DNA of 64,000 bases from Actinomadura sp. KC06 (GTDB lineage: Bacteria > Actinomycetota > Actinomycetes > Streptosporangiales > Streptosporangiaceae). Position numbers and translations under genes: made by a program. The notes below the pieces were generated by a model. It ran no database searches and had not been told where the DNA came from. It worked only from the letters and a program-made list of their open reading frames with translations. Numbering within the stretch: the first letter of the stretch is position 1; each line of letters starts with the position of its first letter. The DNA is taken from contig NZ_SMKT01000001.1 of the NCBI RefSeq assembly GCF_004348735.1, forward strand, positions 1 through 64,000, written 5' to 3'. Below, in pieces: positions 20,502-31,037 of this stretch.

Positions 20502-22223
20502 ATGGCACGGGCGAACGACGAGGCTGCGGCCCTCATCCAGGAACTGGCCGACCTGCTGTCCATCACCGGCGGCGACGGGTTCAAGATCAGGGCGTACGAG
20601 AAGGCGGCGCGGGCGATCGCCGGGCATCCCGACGACATCTCCGGCCTCGACCTGGCCGGGCTCCGCGCGATCCCCGCCGTGGGCGAGGCGATCGCGAAGA
20701 AGGTCCTCGACTACAACGACACCGGCACGATCCGGCAGGTGGAGGAGCTGCGCACGCAGATCCCCGCCGGGGTCAGGGCGCTGACCGCCATCCCCACGCT
20801 CGGCCCCAAGAAGGCGCTCGCCGTGTACGAGGAGCTCGGCATCTCCTCGGTCGACGAGCTGGCCGCCGCCATCAAGGAAGGGCGGCTGAAGGGCCTGAAG
20901 GGCTTCGGCGCGAAGACGGAGGAGAACATCCTGCGCGGCATCGAGCTGATGCGGAGCGCGGGCGAGCGCGTCCTCGTCGACGCCGCCGCGAGCGTCGCCG
21001 ACGAGGTCGTCGCGGCCCTCTCCGGGCTGCCCCAGGTGGAGCGGTGCGAGCACGCCGGGTCGCTGCGCCGGATGCGGGAGACGATCGGCGACGTGGACGT
21101 CCTGGCCGCGTCCCGCGACCCGCACCCGATCATGGAGGCGTTCGCGGCGCTGCCGTTCGTCGCGGAGGTCATCGCGAGCGGCGACAAGAAGACCTCGATC
21201 CGCACCGCCAAGGGGCTGCAGGTCGACCTGCGGGTCGTCCCGCCGGAGTCGTGGGGCGCGGCGCTGCAGTACTTCACCGGGTCGCAGGCGCACAACATCC
21301 GCACCCGCGAGATCGCCGTGAAGGCGGGCCTCAAGCTGTCCGAGTACGGGTTGTTCGACGCGGAGTCGGACGAGCTGATCGTGTCGGAGACGGAGGAGGA
21401 GGTCTACGAGCGGCTCGGCCTGCCGTGGGTGCACCCCACGCTCCGCGAGGACGCGGGCGAGATCGAGGCCGCCCTCGCCGGGGAGCTGCCGCGGCTCGTC
21501 ACCGTGGAGGACCTGCGCGGCGACCTGCACAGCCACACCGACCTGACCGACGGCGTCGCGTCCCTGGAGGACATGGTCGCCGCCGCGCACGCCCGCGGCC
21601 TGGAGTACTACGCGATCACCGACCACGCGCCCAACCTGGTGATGCAGGGGATGACCGACGAGAAGATGCTCGCGCAGCGCGTCCAGGTCGCCAAGCTGCA
21701 GAAGCAATACCGCGACCTGACGCTCCTGCACGGCACCGAGCTCAACATCGACCCGGACGGCGGCGTCGACTGGGACGCCGACTTCCTCTCCCGTTTCGAC
21801 GTATGCGTGGCGTCCGTCCACTCCCATTTCACGCAGGACCAGGCGGCGATGACGCGCCGGCTCGTCCGGGCGTGCGAGAACCCGCACGTCCACGTCATCG
21901 GGCACCCGACCGCCCGGAGCATCGGGCGCCGCCCGCCGGTGGACGCCGACTGGGACGAGGTGTTCCGCGCCGCGGCCCGCACCGGCACCGCCATGGAGAT
22001 CGACTCGTTCCCCGACCGGCTCGACCTGCCCGCCGACCTGATCCGCCGCGCCAAGCGCCTCGGCGTGAAGTTCTCCGTCGACACCGACGCGCACTCCCTC
22101 GGCCACCACCGCAACATCCGCTACGGCGTCGGCACCGCGCAGCGCGGCTGGCTGACGCCCGACGACGTCATCAACACCTGGCCGCTGGACCGGCTCCGCG
22201 AGTTCCTGCGGAAAAAGCGCTGA
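20502..22223 (+). CDS. polX: Family X DNA polymerase with PHP phosphoesterase domain (PolX)
   Basis: The 573-residue repair polymerase has the bacterial PolX layout: N-terminal 8-kDa-like region with helix-hairpin-helix motifs (about 50-140), nucleotidyltransferase palm (about 150-310) with catalytic Asp pair in GDVDVLAAS and a third Asp in QVDLRVV, and C-terminal PHP domain (about 335-573). The PHP metal ligands are DLHSHTDLTDG, ITDHAPN, HGTELNI, VHSHF, IGHPTAR and DTDAHSLGH, all present, so both gap filling and 3'-end trimming are expected. The gene has its own leaderless promoter and is convergent with ctaA, two bases apart. Confidence 0.94.
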   Translation: MARANDEAAALIQELADLLSITGGDGFKIRAYEKAARAIAGHPDDISGLDLAGLRAIPAVGEAIAKKVLDYNDTGTIRQVEELRTQIPAGVRALTAIPTLGPKKALAVYEELGISSVDELAAAIKEGRLKGLKGFGAKTEENILRGIELMRSAGERVLVDAAASVADEVVAALSGLPQVERCEHAGSLRRMRETIGDVDVLAASRDPHPIMEAFAALPFVAEVIASGDKKTSIRTAKGLQVDLRVVPPESWGAALQYFTGSQAHNIRTREIAVKAGLKLSEYGLFDAESDELIVSETEEEVYERLGLPWVHPTLREDAGEIEAALAGELPRLVTVEDLRGDLHSHTDLTDGVASLEDMVAAAHARGLEYYAITDHAPNLVMQGMTDEKMLAQRVQVAKLQKQYRDLTLLHGTELNIDPDGGVDWDADFLSRFDVCVASVHSHFTQDQAAMTRRLVRACENPHVHVIGHPTARSIGRRPPVDADWDEVFRAAARTGTAMEIDSFPDRLDLPADLIRRAKRLGVKFSVDTDAHSLGHHRNIRYGVGTAQRGWLTPDDVINTWPLDRLREFLRKKR

Positions 22224-22225
22224 CG

Positions 22226-23227
22226 TCAGGCGGGCTGAGGGGTCTCGGCGGGCGCGGCCGCGGCGGGAGCCGCGGGTCCCATCGCCGCCGGGACGGGCCC
22301 GCGGTCGCGAAGCGCGAAGAAGAGGCGGAACGCCGCCAGCCACATCAGCACCGAGCCGAGCATGTGCAGCAGCACCAGGCCCTCCGGGACGCCCAGGAAG
22401 TACTGGACGTACCCGACGACGCCCTGCGCGACGATGAGCCCGGCGAGCTCGTTCCCACGGCGGCGCGCGGCGGCGGGGGCCCCGGTCCGGTAGAGGGCGA
22501 TCACGACGATCACCGTCAGAGCCGTGGTGACCCAGGCCAGGACGCTGTGGATGCGGGCGACGTCGGTGATGTCGAAGCCGTAGCGGCGGGCCTCGGCGTC
22601 GCCCGCGTGCGGGCCGGTGCCGGTGACGACGGTGCCCGCGACCATGACGGCGGCGCAGGCGACGATCAGCGCTGCGGTGAGACGGCGCGTCCACGGCCCG
22701 GCGAGCGCGCGCGGCGGCGCGTCGCCCTCACCGGCGCGGATCCACAGGGCCACGCAGAAGACGAGCAGCGCGGGCGACACCAGGAAGTGCAGGGACACGG
22801 TCGCCGGGTGCAGCTCGGTCAGGACGACGATCCCGCCGATCACGGCCTGCGCGACCACGCTCATCGGCTGCGCCAGCGCCCACCACACCAGGTCCTTGCG
22901 GCGCGGGCGCAGTCGCAGCGCCGCGACGAACACCAGCGCGCCCACGGCCAGCACCACGAAGGTGACCAGCCGGTTGCCGAACTCGATCGACATGTTGAGC
23001 ACGTGGTGCTCGGGGTTGTGCGTCGGGACGAGGCTGTCGCCGGAGCAGCGCGGCCAGTCGGGGCAGCCGAGCCCGGACTTGGTGACCCGGACGGCGCCGC
23101 CGCTGACGACGATGACCACGTTGCCGATGACGCCGAGCAGCGCGAGCAGCCGCAGCGACCCGGGCGTCGGGCGCCACACGGCGTTCCAGGCCCGGTTCAG
23201 GAGGTTGGAGGAGGGTCGCTCTGCCAC
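22226..23227 (-). CDS. ctaA: Heme A synthase (COX15/CtaA)
   Basis: Oxidises heme O to heme A in the membrane for aa3-type cytochrome oxidase. The 333-residue protein has eight helices. The conserved extracytoplasmic Cys pair is in SGLGCPDWPRCSG, the catalytic-type Glu in SIEFGNRL and heme His residues in HHVLN, SLHFLVSP, ARIHSVLAW and LLHMLGS. The C-terminal 30 residues are Ala/Pro-rich. GTG 23227 follows TACGAT by seven bases, indicating a leaderless mRNA separate from the next gene. Confidence 0.93.
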   Translation of the reverse strand: MAERPSSNLLNRAWNAVWRPTPGSLRLLALLGVIGNVVIVVSGGAVRVTKSGLGCPDWPRCSGDSLVPTHNPEHHVLNMSIEFGNRLVTFVVLAVGALVFVAALRLRPRRKDLVWWALAQPMSVVAQAVIGGIVVLTELHPATVSLHFLVSPALLVFCVALWIRAGEGDAPPRALAGPWTRRLTAALIVACAAVMVAGTVVTGTGPHAGDAEARRYGFDITDVARIHSVLAWVTTALTVIVVIALYRTGAPAAARRRGNELAGLIVAQGVVGYVQYFLGVPEGLVLLHMLGSVLMWLAAFRLFFALRDRGPVPAAMGPAAPAAAAPAETPQPA

Positions 23228-23234
23228 GGCACCA

Positions 23235-23240
23235 ATCGTA
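23235..23240 (-). promoter_or_regulatory. -10 box (TACGAT), leaderless ctaA
   Basis: On the minus strand TACGAT ends seven bases before GTG 23227. Confidence 0.6.
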
Positions 23241-23275
23241 TGGGCGTGCGCCGATGCCTCCGATCCGGCCCCCGG

Positions 23276-24529
23276 TTACGTCCGATAAGGACCCGGCGGC
23301 GCGGGCGGACCCGGCGGGCCGGGCGGCGGTGGGCCGTGCGGCGGCTGGGTGAACCCGGACGGCCCCTGACCCGCCCACGGCGGGCCCGCCGCGCCCGACC
23401 GCGGCGGCGTCCGCAGGAACGCCTGCCTGGCCAGCGACATCAGGCCGAGCAGCGCGTCGCGGCGGGCGACGAACCAGCCCCGGTCCGCGACGCCCCGGTC
23501 GGCGCGCTTGTGCAGCAGCGCCAGCTCGGTCGCCGCGAGCTGGTAGTCGGTCATGGCGCGGGCCGCGTCCTTGCCGCCGACGTTGCGGGCCCAGCGGCGG
23601 GCGACGCGGCGGGCCGGCATGGAGCGCAGCATCCGGACGTCCTGCGGCGTCACCAGGCCCGTCCCGGCGTACATCGGCAGGTACGCCTCGATGCGCCGGA
23701 CGGTGCCGCGGCGCTCGACGAACACGACGACGATCAGGGCGACGAGGATGCAGAAGTCCAGCGCGTAGACGACGCCGAGGCCGCCGAGCCCCAGCGACGC
23801 GCCGCCGTTCCAGAGCCCGTGCAGGATCATCGCGCCGAGCAGCCCGGCGATCGGCGCGGCGAACTGGCCGCGGCGGTGCGTGGCGGCGTAGGCGACGCCG
23901 AGCCCGGTCATCGAGGTGAACAGCGGATGGCTGAGCGGCGCGATCAGCCCGCGCAGGACGAACACCGCCGTGAGCTGCTGCGCGCCGCCCTCGTCGTAGG
24001 CGCGCATGTAGTAGGTGATGTTCTCCATCATCGCGAAGCCGAGGCCGACCATGGCGGCGTAGATGATGCCGTCCGCGAAGCCGTCGATCTCGTTGCGGCG
24101 GAACCACAGCATGCCGAACAGGACGGCGCCCTTCAGCGTCTCCTCGATGAGCGGCGCGCCGAACGTGGCGCTGACGAAGTGGCCCTCCGCCTCCCCGAAG
24201 ATCGGGACGGTCACGTACAGCAGCCCGGCGGTGTTCAGCACGAGCGCGCCGAGCACGGCGATGCCCGCGCCCCACAGGAAGGAGAAGACGAGGGCGCGCG
24301 GCGGCTCGGGCTCCAGCCGGTCGAGGGTGAGCGCGAGCGCGACCAGCACCGGGATCGGGACGATGGCGAGGAGCACCCCCACCCAGAACCCCGCCCCGCC
24401 GAACGCGGCGGTCAGGCCGAGCGCGATGAGGACGCACACGCCCGAGACGGTCATGCCGAGGATCATTCCGACCGGGGGCCGCCCCGGAACCCGCCCTTCG
24501 AGCACCGCCTTGGGGTCCACGTGCGTCAT
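23276..24529 (-). CDS. PrsW-family intramembrane metalloprotease
   Basis: The 417-residue membrane protein has eight or nine helices (about 20-275) and the PrsW motifs EETLKG, MMENITYYM, SHPLFTSMTG and LHGLWNG, whose Glu and His residues are expected to bind zinc. PrsW-type enzymes cut membrane proteins such as anti-sigma factors. The cytoplasmic C-terminal region (about 290-417) ends in a Pro/Gly-rich tail (PPHGPPPPGPPGPP). The substrate is unknown. It lies between the two heme A genes but has its own leaderless promoter, so a link to oxidase assembly is only positional. Confidence 0.85.
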   Translation of the reverse strand: MTHVDPKAVLEGRVPGRPPVGMILGMTVSGVCVLIALGLTAAFGGAGFWVGVLLAIVPIPVLVALALTLDRLEPEPPRALVFSFLWGAGIAVLGALVLNTAGLLYVTVPIFGEAEGHFVSATFGAPLIEETLKGAVLFGMLWFRRNEIDGFADGIIYAAMVGLGFAMMENITYYMRAYDEGGAQQLTAVFVLRGLIAPLSHPLFTSMTGLGVAYAATHRRGQFAAPIAGLLGAMILHGLWNGGASLGLGGLGVVYALDFCILVALIVVVFVERRGTVRRIEAYLPMYAGTGLVTPQDVRMLRSMPARRVARRWARNVGGKDAARAMTDYQLAATELALLHKRADRGVADRGWFVARRDALLGLMSLARQAFLRTPPRSGAAGPPWAGQGPSGFTQPPHGPPPPGPPGPPAPPGPYRT

Positions 24530-24536
24530 GTGGCGA

Positions 24537-24542
24537 AGCGTA
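24537..24542 (-). promoter_or_regulatory. -10 box (TACGCT), leaderless PrsW-type gene
   Basis: On the minus strand TACGCT ends seven bases before ATG 24529. Confidence 0.6.
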
Positions 24543-24572
24543 ACGGCACGTAGCGGCGAACGGGGAGGCCGC

Positions 24573-25595
24573 CTACGACAAGATCGGGTCGACGGCCACG
24601 GCCGTGAACAGCAGCGCCAGGTAGACGTTGGAGAGGTGGAAGAACCGCATCGGCCGGAGGTGGACGCCCGTCACCCCGGCCCGCACCGCGCGCAGCAGCC
24701 GGTGGCCCTCGGCGAGGAACACCAGCCCGAGGACGGCGGCGACGGCGGCGTACACCGGCCCCATCCCGGCGACCGGCCACAGCAGCAGCGAGCAGGCCAC
24801 GGTGGCGTAGGTGTAGGCGAGGCTCTCGGTGACGACGCGGCGCTCGGTGGCGACGACCGGCAGCATCGGGACCTTGGCGAGCGCGTAGTCGTCGCGGTAG
24901 CGCATCGCGAGCGTCCAGGTGTGCGGCGGCGTCCAGAGGAACACGACGCCGAACAGGACGAGCGGCGTCCAGGCGACGCCGCCGGTGACGGACGCCCACC
25001 CGATGAGGACGGGCATGCACCCGGCGATGCCGCCCCACACGACGTTCTGGGACGTCCGGCGCTTGAGCAGCAGCGAGTACACGAAGACGTAGAACAGGAT
25101 CGCGAACAGCGACCCGCCGGCGGCGACCGGGTTGACGGCGAGCAGGAACCCGGCCGTGGACAGCGCCGCGAGCCCGACCCCGAAGATCAGCGCGCGGGCG
25201 GGGGTGACCTGGTGGCGGGCCAGCGGGCGGCGCCGGGTGCGGCGCATCTTGGCGTCGATGTCGCGGTCGATGTAGCAGTTGATCGCGTTGGCGGCGCCGG
25301 CGGACATGGTGCCGAACGCCAGCGTCAGCAGCACGGTGGACAGCTCCGGCACGCCGCCGGACGCCAGGAACATCACCGGGATCGTGGTGATCAGGAGCAG
25401 CTCGATCACGCGCGGCTTCGTCAGCGCGACATAGGCGCGCAGGCTCGCCCCGAACGTCCGCCGGGCGGCCGGGGCCAGGTCGAGGTCCGGTTCGGCGGCC
25501 ACCGGCACGAGCGGGGCCACGGACGCCCCCTCGTCGAGGTCGAGGCCGACCTCGACCCCGCGCTTGTTACTGAGCACCGTCACAATCGGGTCCAC
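24573..25595 (-). CDS. ctaB: Heme O synthase (protoheme IX farnesyltransferase)
   Basis: Transfers a farnesyl group to heme B, the step before CtaA. The protein has about 340 residues and nine helices, of the UbiA prenyltransferase type, with the first Asp-rich motif in [15 protein letters not shown] and the second, family-typical [28 protein letters not shown] opens helix 1. The first 50 residues are a poorly conserved acidic leader. GTG 25595 is taken as the start; TTG 25601 and later starts are possible, and no clear ribosome site decides it. Confidence 0.93.
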   Translation of the reverse strand: MDPIVTVLSNKRGVEVGLDLDEGASVAPLVPVAAEPDLDLAPAARRTFGASLRAYVALTKPRVIELLLITTIPVMFLASGGVPELSTVLLTLAFGTMSAGAANAINCYIDRDIDAKMRRTRRRPLARHQVTPARALIFGVGLAALSTAGFLLAVNPVAAGGSLFAILFYVFVYSLLLKRRTSQNVVWGGIAGCMPVLIGWASVTGGVAWTPLVLFGVVFLWTPPHTWTLAMRYRDDYALAKVPMLPVVATERRVVTESLAYTYATVACSLLLWPVAGMGPVYAAVAAVLGLVFLAEGHRLLRAVRAGVTGVHLRPMRFFHLSNVYLALLFTAVAVDPILS

Positions 25596-26009
25596 GTCCA
25601 ACTAGGGATGAGAAAGTCGCGTACCACCAAGGCGGCGCCCCCGCGATCCGGGCCGGCCTCGGCTGGATGCAACTTCCGGCTTCTTCCTGCCGCGGCCGCT
25701 GTCGTCAACCGCGCAATCACTGTAGTGCGCCCCCTCCGGGGGTCACGCACCGGGTCACCGGATCACCTCCCGGATCGCTCGCGCGATCCCCCGCGCCAGG
25801 GGGTTAGCCGCCGGTACGTCCGGGCAGGGGTGCTTGGCGATAGGCTCGCGAAGGGCGAGTCATGATCTTCGCCGGTCGCGGACGGGGCGTCGCACGGGGC
25901 CGGCGGGAAGAGGCGCCGCGCCGCCGGACGTTACCGCTCATGGGGCGGGCGCGCGCGGGCGGCGCACGAGCACAGTCCGTACACCGGTTCGAGAGGAGCC
26001 CGGCGTTCC
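25596..26009. other. Intergenic region between divergent ctaB and tkt
   Basis: These 414 bases hold no supported gene. A candidate -10 box TAGGCT (25841-25846) for tkt would give a 5' leader of about 155 bases. GAGAGGAG (25991-25998) is the tkt ribosome site. The remainder shows GC-rich short repeats but no hairpin or operator that could be assigned. Confidence 0.5.
25841..25846 (+). promoter_or_regulatory. Candidate -10 box (TAGGCT) for the tkt operon
   Basis: TAGGCT lies 164 bases before the tkt start, in the only position of the leader that resembles the -10 boxes found elsewhere in the window. No matching -35 was seen. Confidence 0.35.
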
Positions 26010-28136
26010 GTGAGCAGGGACAACAGCACGTTTGAGTGGTCCGACCAGGACGGGGCGGCGGTGGACGTGATCCGCGCCCTCGCCATGGACGCGGTCGAGG
26101 AGGCGGGGTCCGGCCACCCGGGGACGGCGATGAGCCTCGCGCCCGCCGCCTACCTCCTCTTCCAGCGCTTCCTCCGGCACGACCCGACGGACCCGCACTG
26201 GCCCGGCCGGGACAGGTTCGTGTTGTCCTGCGGCCACTCCAGCCTGACCCTCTACATCCAGCTGTACCTGTCGGGCTACCCGATGACGCTGGAAGACCTG
26301 AAGGCGCTGCGCAAGTGGGGCAGCCTCACCCCCGGCCACCCCGAGTTCGGGCACACGGCGGGCGTGGAGACGACGACGGGCCCGCTGGGTCAGGGCGTCG
26401 CGAACGCGGTCGGGATGGCGATGGCGGCGCGCCGCGAGCGCGGCCTGTTCGACCCGGACGCGCCGCAGGGCGAGTCGCCGTTCGACCACACGGTCTGGGC
26501 GTTCGCGTCCGACGGGGACGTCCAGGAGGGCGTCAGCCACGAGGCGAGCGCGCTCGCCGCCCACCAGCGGCTCGGGAACCTGGTCCTGCTGTACGACGAC
26601 AACCACATCTCCATCGAGGACGACACCGCGATCGCGCTGTCGGAGGACGTCCGGGCCCGGTACGCCGCCTACGGCTGGGACGTCCACCACGTCGACTGGA
26701 CGGAGAACGGCGACTACGAGGAGAACGTCGCCGCGCTGGCCGCCGCGTTCGCCGCGGCGAAGGCGGAGACCGCCAGGCCGTCGTTCATCGCGCTGCGGAC
26801 GATCATCGGCTGGCCCGCGCCGAACAAGAAGAACACCGGCAAGATCCACGGCGCGGCGCTCGGCGCGGACGAGGTCGCGGCGACCAAGCGGATCCTCGGC
26901 CTGGACCCGGCGGAGTCGTTCCACGTCCCCGAGGACGTCCTGGCGCACGCCCGGCAGGTGTGCGACCGGGGCCGCGCCGACCACGCCGAGTGGAACAAGG
27001 CGTTCGAGGAGTGGCGGTCGGCGAACCCGGATCGGGCCGCCGAGTACGACCGGATCTCGTCCCGGACGCTGCCGTCCGGGTGGGACGGCGCGCTGCCGGA
27101 GTTCGAGCCCGGCAAGGACATCGCGACCCGCGCCGCGTCCGGGCAGATCCTCGCGGCGCTCGCGCCGGTGCTGCCGGAGCTGTGGGGCGGCTCGGCCGAC
27201 CTGGCCGAGAGCAACAACACGACGATGAAGGGCGAGCCGTCGTTCATCCCCGAGGAGTTCCAGACGAAGGAGTTCCCGGGGCACCGGTACGGCCGGACGC
27301 TGCACTTCGGCGTCCGCGAGCACGCGATGGCCGCGATCTGCAACGGCATCGCGCTGCACGGCGGCACCCGCCCGTACGGCGGCACGTTCCTGATCTTCAG
27401 CGACTACATGCGCCCGGCGGTGCGGCTGGCGGCGCTGATGAAGCTGCCGGTCACGTTCGTGTGGACGCACGACTCGATCGGGCTCGGCGAGGACGGCCCG
27501 ACGCACCAGCCCGTCGAGCACCTGTGGGCGCTGCGGGCGATCCCGGGCCTTGACGTCGTCCGCCCGGCGGACGCCAACGAGACCGCGGTGGCGTGGCGGA
27601 CGATCCTCACCCACACCGACCGCCCGGCCGGGCTCGCGCTGACGCGGCAGAAGCTGCCGACGCTCGACCGCGGCGCCGGGCTGGCGTCGGCCGAGGGCGC
27701 CGCCAAGGGCGGCTACGTGCTGGCGGACGCCGACGGCGGCCGGCCCGACGTGATCATCATCGCGACCGGCAGCGAGGTGCAGCTCGCACTGGAGGCCCGC
27801 GACACGCTGCAGGCGGAGGGCACCCCGGCCCGCGTCGTGTCGATGCCGTGCGTGGAGTGGTTCGAGGCGCAGACCGACGCCTACCGGCAGGAGGTCCTGC
27901 CGCCCGGCGTGCGCGCCCGCGTGTCGGTCGAGGCCGGGGTCGCGCTCGGCTGGCGCACCTACATCGGGGACGCCGGCGAGGCGGTGAGCCTGGAGCACTT
28001 CGGCGCGTCCGCCGACTACAAGACGCTGTTCCTGCAGTTCGGCATCACCTCCGAGCGGGTCGTCGCGGCGGCGAAGGCCAGCCTGATCAAGGCGAGCGTC
28101 AAGCACGCCGGGCGCGGCGAGACCACCGGCAACTAG
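26010..28136 (+). CDS. tkt: Transketolase
   Basis: The thiamine-diphosphate enzyme of the non-oxidative pentose phosphate pathway moves two-carbon units between sugar phosphates. It has 708 residues of standard layout: pyrophosphate domain with [10 protein letters not shown], the ThDP/metal motif from SDGDVQEG to YDDNHIS, pyrimidine domain with the activating Glu in [10 protein letters not shown], and a C-terminal domain (about 575-708) with [14 protein letters not shown] 26010 is preceded by GAGAGGAG. It heads the run tkt-tal-pgi; tal starts eleven bases after its stop. Confidence 0.97.
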   Translation: MSRDNSTFEWSDQDGAAVDVIRALAMDAVEEAGSGHPGTAMSLAPAAYLLFQRFLRHDPTDPHWPGRDRFVLSCGHSSLTLYIQLYLSGYPMTLEDLKALRKWGSLTPGHPEFGHTAGVETTTGPLGQGVANAVGMAMAARRERGLFDPDAPQGESPFDHTVWAFASDGDVQEGVSHEASALAAHQRLGNLVLLYDDNHISIEDDTAIALSEDVRARYAAYGWDVHHVDWTENGDYEENVAALAAAFAAAKAETARPSFIALRTIIGWPAPNKKNTGKIHGAALGADEVAATKRILGLDPAESFHVPEDVLAHARQVCDRGRADHAEWNKAFEEWRSANPDRAAEYDRISSRTLPSGWDGALPEFEPGKDIATRAASGQILAALAPVLPELWGGSADLAESNNTTMKGEPSFIPEEFQTKEFPGHRYGRTLHFGVREHAMAAICNGIALHGGTRPYGGTFLIFSDYMRPAVRLAALMKLPVTFVWTHDSIGLGEDGPTHQPVEHLWALRAIPGLDVVRPADANETAVAWRTILTHTDRPAGLALTRQKLPTLDRGAGLASAEGAAKGGYVLADADGGRPDVIIIATGSEVQLALEARDTLQAEGTPARVVSMPCVEWFEAQTDAYRQEVLPPGVRARVSVEAGVALGWRTYIGDAGEAVSLEHFGASADYKTLFLQFGITSERVVAAAKASLIKASVKHAGRGETTGN

Positions 28137-28147
28137 GGAGAGGCACG

Positions 28148-29263
28148 ATGAGCGACATCCTGAAGGCGCTCTCGGACGAGGGCGTGTCGATCTGGCTGGA
28201 CGACATCAGCCGCGACCGGCTCCGCTCGGGCAACCTGGCGGAGCTGGTCAAGGACAGCAACGTCGTCGGGGTGACCTCCAACCCGACGATCTTCGCGAAG
28301 GCGCTGAGCAAGGGCACGGCCTACGACGACCAGGTCCGCGACCTGGCGGTGCGGGGCGTGGACGTCGAGGAGGCGTCCCGCGCGATCACCACCTACGACA
28401 TCCGCTGGGGCTGCGACGTGCTGCGCCCGGTGTACGACCGGACGGACGGCCTGGACGGGCGCGTGTCGATCGAGGTCGACCCGCGGCTGGCCCGCGACAC
28501 CCGCCGGACTGTCGCCGAAGCGCGGGCGCTGTGGTGGCTGGTGGACCGGCCCAACCTGTTCATCAAGATCCCGGCGACGAAGGAGGGCCTGCCCGCGATC
28601 ACCGCGGCGCTGGCGGAGGGCATCAGCGTGAACGTGACGCTGATCTTCTCGCTGGAGCGCTACGGCGAGGTCATCGACGCGTTCTTCACCGGCCTGGAGC
28701 AGGCTCGGGAGAACGGGCACGACCTGTCGAAGATCGCGTCGGTGGCGTCGTTCTTCGTCAGCCGGGTGGACACCGAGATCGACAAGCGGCTGGAGAAGAT
28801 CGGCACCGACGCGGCGAAGGCGCTGCAGTCCAAGGCGGGCCTGGCCAACGCGCGGCTCGCGTACGCGCTGTACGAGGAGAAGTTCGGCACCGGCCGGTGG
28901 AAGGCGCTGAAGGACGCGGGGGCTCGCCCGCAGCGTCCGCTGTGGGCCTCGACCGGCGTGAAGGACCCCGACCTCGTCGACACCCTGTACGTGGACGAGC
29001 TCGTCGCGCCGGGCACGGTCAACACGATGCCGGAGGCGACGCTCGTCGCGGTGGCCGACCACGGGCAGCTGCGCGGCGACACCGTCCGCGGCGCCTACGA
29101 CGACGCCCGCGCGCACATGGCGGCGCTGAAGGACGCCGGGGTCGACTACGACGACGTCGTGAAGGTGCTGGAGGACGAGGGCGTCGAGAAGTTCGCGGCC
29201 TCGTGGAAGGAACTGCTCGACTCCATCACCGGCGAGCTGGACGCCAAGAGGGCCGGCGCGTGA
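28148..29263 (+). CDS. tal: Transaldolase
   Basis: Moves a dihydroxyacetone unit between sugar phosphates. The 371 residues belong to the longer TalAB subgroup used by actinobacteria and cyanobacteria. The Schiff-base Lys is in [12 protein letters not shown], with [11 protein letters not shown] near the start, SVNVTLIFS, and [12 protein letters not shown] as flanking signatures. GGAGAGGC (28137-28144) is the ribosome site. The stop overlaps the start of the isomerase gene (GTGA), so the two proteins are translated together. Confidence 0.96.
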   Translation: MSDILKALSDEGVSIWLDDISRDRLRSGNLAELVKDSNVVGVTSNPTIFAKALSKGTAYDDQVRDLAVRGVDVEEASRAITTYDIRWGCDVLRPVYDRTDGLDGRVSIEVDPRLARDTRRTVAEARALWWLVDRPNLFIKIPATKEGLPAITAALAEGISVNVTLIFSLERYGEVIDAFFTGLEQARENGHDLSKIASVASFFVSRVDTEIDKRLEKIGTDAAKALQSKAGLANARLAYALYEEKFGTGRWKALKDAGARPQRPLWASTGVKDPDLVDTLYVDELVAPGTVNTMPEATLVAVADHGQLRGDTVRGAYDDARAHMAALKDAGVDYDDVVKVLEDEGVEKFAASWKELLDSITGELDAKRAGA

Positions 29264-30927
29264 CCTCGGTGGTGACCGCCGGGGGGATCTCGGTCACCAT
29301 CCGCGGCGCCGTCGTCGACGAGAGCGAGACGGTCCTTGACCGGCTCGTCTCCGACGGCGTGCCGGGTTCGCTGACGTCCGGGAACGCCAACCTGTGGGGG
29401 CCCGACGCGGCCCCGCTCGCCGCCCGCCGCCTCGGCTGGCTGGACCTGCCGGAGACCTCGCGGTCGCTGGCGGCCCGGCTGGCCGAACCGGCGGCCGAGG
29501 CCCGCGACGCCGGTCTCGACCGGATCGTGCTGGTTGGCGTGGGAGGTTCCGCGCTCGCCGCCGACGCGATGTTCCGCACCGCGGGCGGCGTCGCCGGGAC
29601 GGAGCTGATCGTCCTGGACACCTCCGATCCGCACGAGGTGGCGGGCGTCCTGGCCGGGGATCTGGGCCGGACGCTCGTCGTCGTGGTGGGCGAGAGCGTC
29701 GAGGCGGAGTCGCTGCGCCGGGTCTTCGGGCGGGCGTTCTCCGAGGCCGGGCTGGGCGGCGCCGACCTGGCCCGCCGGTTCGTGATCGTGGCGGAGGAGG
29801 GCTCCGCGCTCGAACGCGCCGCCCTGGACGTGGGCCATCACCTCGTCCACGCGGAAGCCGACGTCGACTCGCGCTTCGGTGCGCTCGGCGCGCGGGGCGT
29901 CGTCGCGGCAGCGTTCGCCGGAGTGGACGTGTCCGTCCTGCTGGACGAGGCGTCCCGGCTGGCGCAGGCGCTCCTGCAGCCGTACGACAACCCGGCGCTG
30001 GCGCTGGGCGCGGCGCTCGCGTCGTCGGCGCTCGGCGCCCGCGACAAGCTGGTCATCGCCGACAACGGGTCGGGCCTCGACGGCTTCGCGGCGTGGGCGG
30101 AGCAGCTGGTCGGCGGCGCGATGGGCAAGGACGGCAAGGGCCTGCTGCCGGTCGTGGTGGAGAGCGTCGACGCGCCCGGCTTCGAGCTGACCGACGACCT
30201 GCGCCGCGTCATCCTGGGCCGCCGTCCGGACGAGCCCGGCCCGGGACGCGAGGCGGGCGTGAGCGTCGCCGGTCCGCTGGGCGCGCAGTTCCTGCTGTGG
30301 GAGTACGCGGTCGCGGTGGCGTCCCGCGTGATCGGCGTGGACCCGTTCGCCGAGCCGGACGTCGCCCAGTCGCTGGACAGCACGGCGGCGCTGCTGCGCT
30401 CCGAGGAAGGCGCGGCGCCCACGATCGTGCGCGCCCCGCCGGAGCTGGTGGCGGGCGCGGTGGAGGTCCATGCCCCGGAGGGCTCGCTGCGCGGCGCGCA
30501 GACCCTGACCGAGGCTCTCGACGTGCTTCTGGAGGACGTCCCGGACGGCGGCTACCTCGCCGCGGTCGCGTACCTGGACCGGGTCGGGGACGCGGCGGCG
30601 GCCGGGCTCCGGCCGCTGCTGGCGGCGCGGGGCGCGAAGGTCCGGCGGCGTCCGGCGCCCGTCACGTTCGGGTGGGGGCCGCGGTCGCTGCACGCCGTCG
30701 GCCAGTACCACAAGGGCGGCCCGCAGAACGGCGCGTTCCTGCAGGTCACCGGGGCCGTCACGGGCGACGTCCCGGTCCCGGGCAGGCCGTACAGCCTCGG
30801 GGAGCTGCAGCTCGCGCAGGCGTTCGGCGACCTGCGGGTGGTGAGGTCGCTCGGCCGTCCCGCCGTCCGGCTCCATTTGCGCGACCGCGCGGAGGGCCTC
30901 GCCCAGCTCGCCGAGGCGCTCGCCTGA
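29260..30927 (+). CDS. pgi: Phosphoglucose isomerase, Tal-Pgi-fusion type
   Basis: The 555-residue protein resembles the C-terminal part of known bifunctional transaldolase/phosphoglucose isomerase fusions rather than classic Pgi; here it is a separate gene overlapping tal. Two SIS-type sugar-binding domains are visible: [16 protein letters not shown] (about 88-103), DSRFGALGA with R205, [14 protein letters not shown], and [16 protein letters not shown]. The C-terminal motif [15 protein letters not shown] (477-491) is intact. It should interconvert glucose-6-phosphate and fructose-6-phosphate, feeding zwf. Two diverged copies follow. Its stop lies within a 13-base triplicated repeat. Confidence 0.85.
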   Translation: MTSVVTAGGISVTIRGAVVDESETVLDRLVSDGVPGSLTSGNANLWGPDAAPLAARRLGWLDLPETSRSLAARLAEPAAEARDAGLDRIVLVGVGGSALAADAMFRTAGGVAGTELIVLDTSDPHEVAGVLAGDLGRTLVVVVGESVEAESLRRVFGRAFSEAGLGGADLARRFVIVAEEGSALERAALDVGHHLVHAEADVDSRFGALGARGVVAAAFAGVDVSVLLDEASRLAQALLQPYDNPALALGAALASSALGARDKLVIADNGSGLDGFAAWAEQLVGGAMGKDGKGLLPVVVESVDAPGFELTDDLRRVILGRRPDEPGPGREAGVSVAGPLGAQFLLWEYAVAVASRVIGVDPFAEPDVAQSLDSTAALLRSEEGAAPTIVRAPPELVAGAVEVHAPEGSLRGAQTLTEALDVLLEDVPDGGYLAAVAYLDRVGDAAAAGLRPLLAARGAKVRRRPAPVTFGWGPRSLHAVGQYHKGGPQNGAFLQVTGAVTGDVPVPGRPYSLGELQLAQAFGDLRVVRSLGRPAVRLHLRDRAEGLAQLAEALA

Positions 30928-30959
30928 CCCTGCCGCCTGACCCGGCCGCCTGACCCGGC
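30921..30959 (+). repeat. Three tandem 13-base repeats across the pgi stop codon
   Basis: CGCCTGACCC(T/G)GC occurs three times in a row (30921-30933, 30934-30946, 30947-30959). The first unit contains the TGA stop of pgi. It looks like a recent slippage duplication. Confidence 0.85.
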
Positions 30960-31037
30960 CGCCGGGCCGAAGAAGATCGATGGAGATGGTCGCGAATGCC
31001 CTTTCTCTCCTGAAACGATGGGGGGAGGGAGGGTGCA

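Noticed and set aside
21044..24553. A 1169-codon open frame on the plus strand running through polX and antisense to ctaA and the PrsW-type gene
   Set aside because: It has arginine/alanine-rich low-complexity translation, no domain, and overlaps genes with intact motifs; it is a by-product of high GC.
25862..26009. Leader peptide before tkt starting at ATG 25862
   Set aside because: The frame runs into tkt out of phase, has no ribosome site and no recognisable composition.
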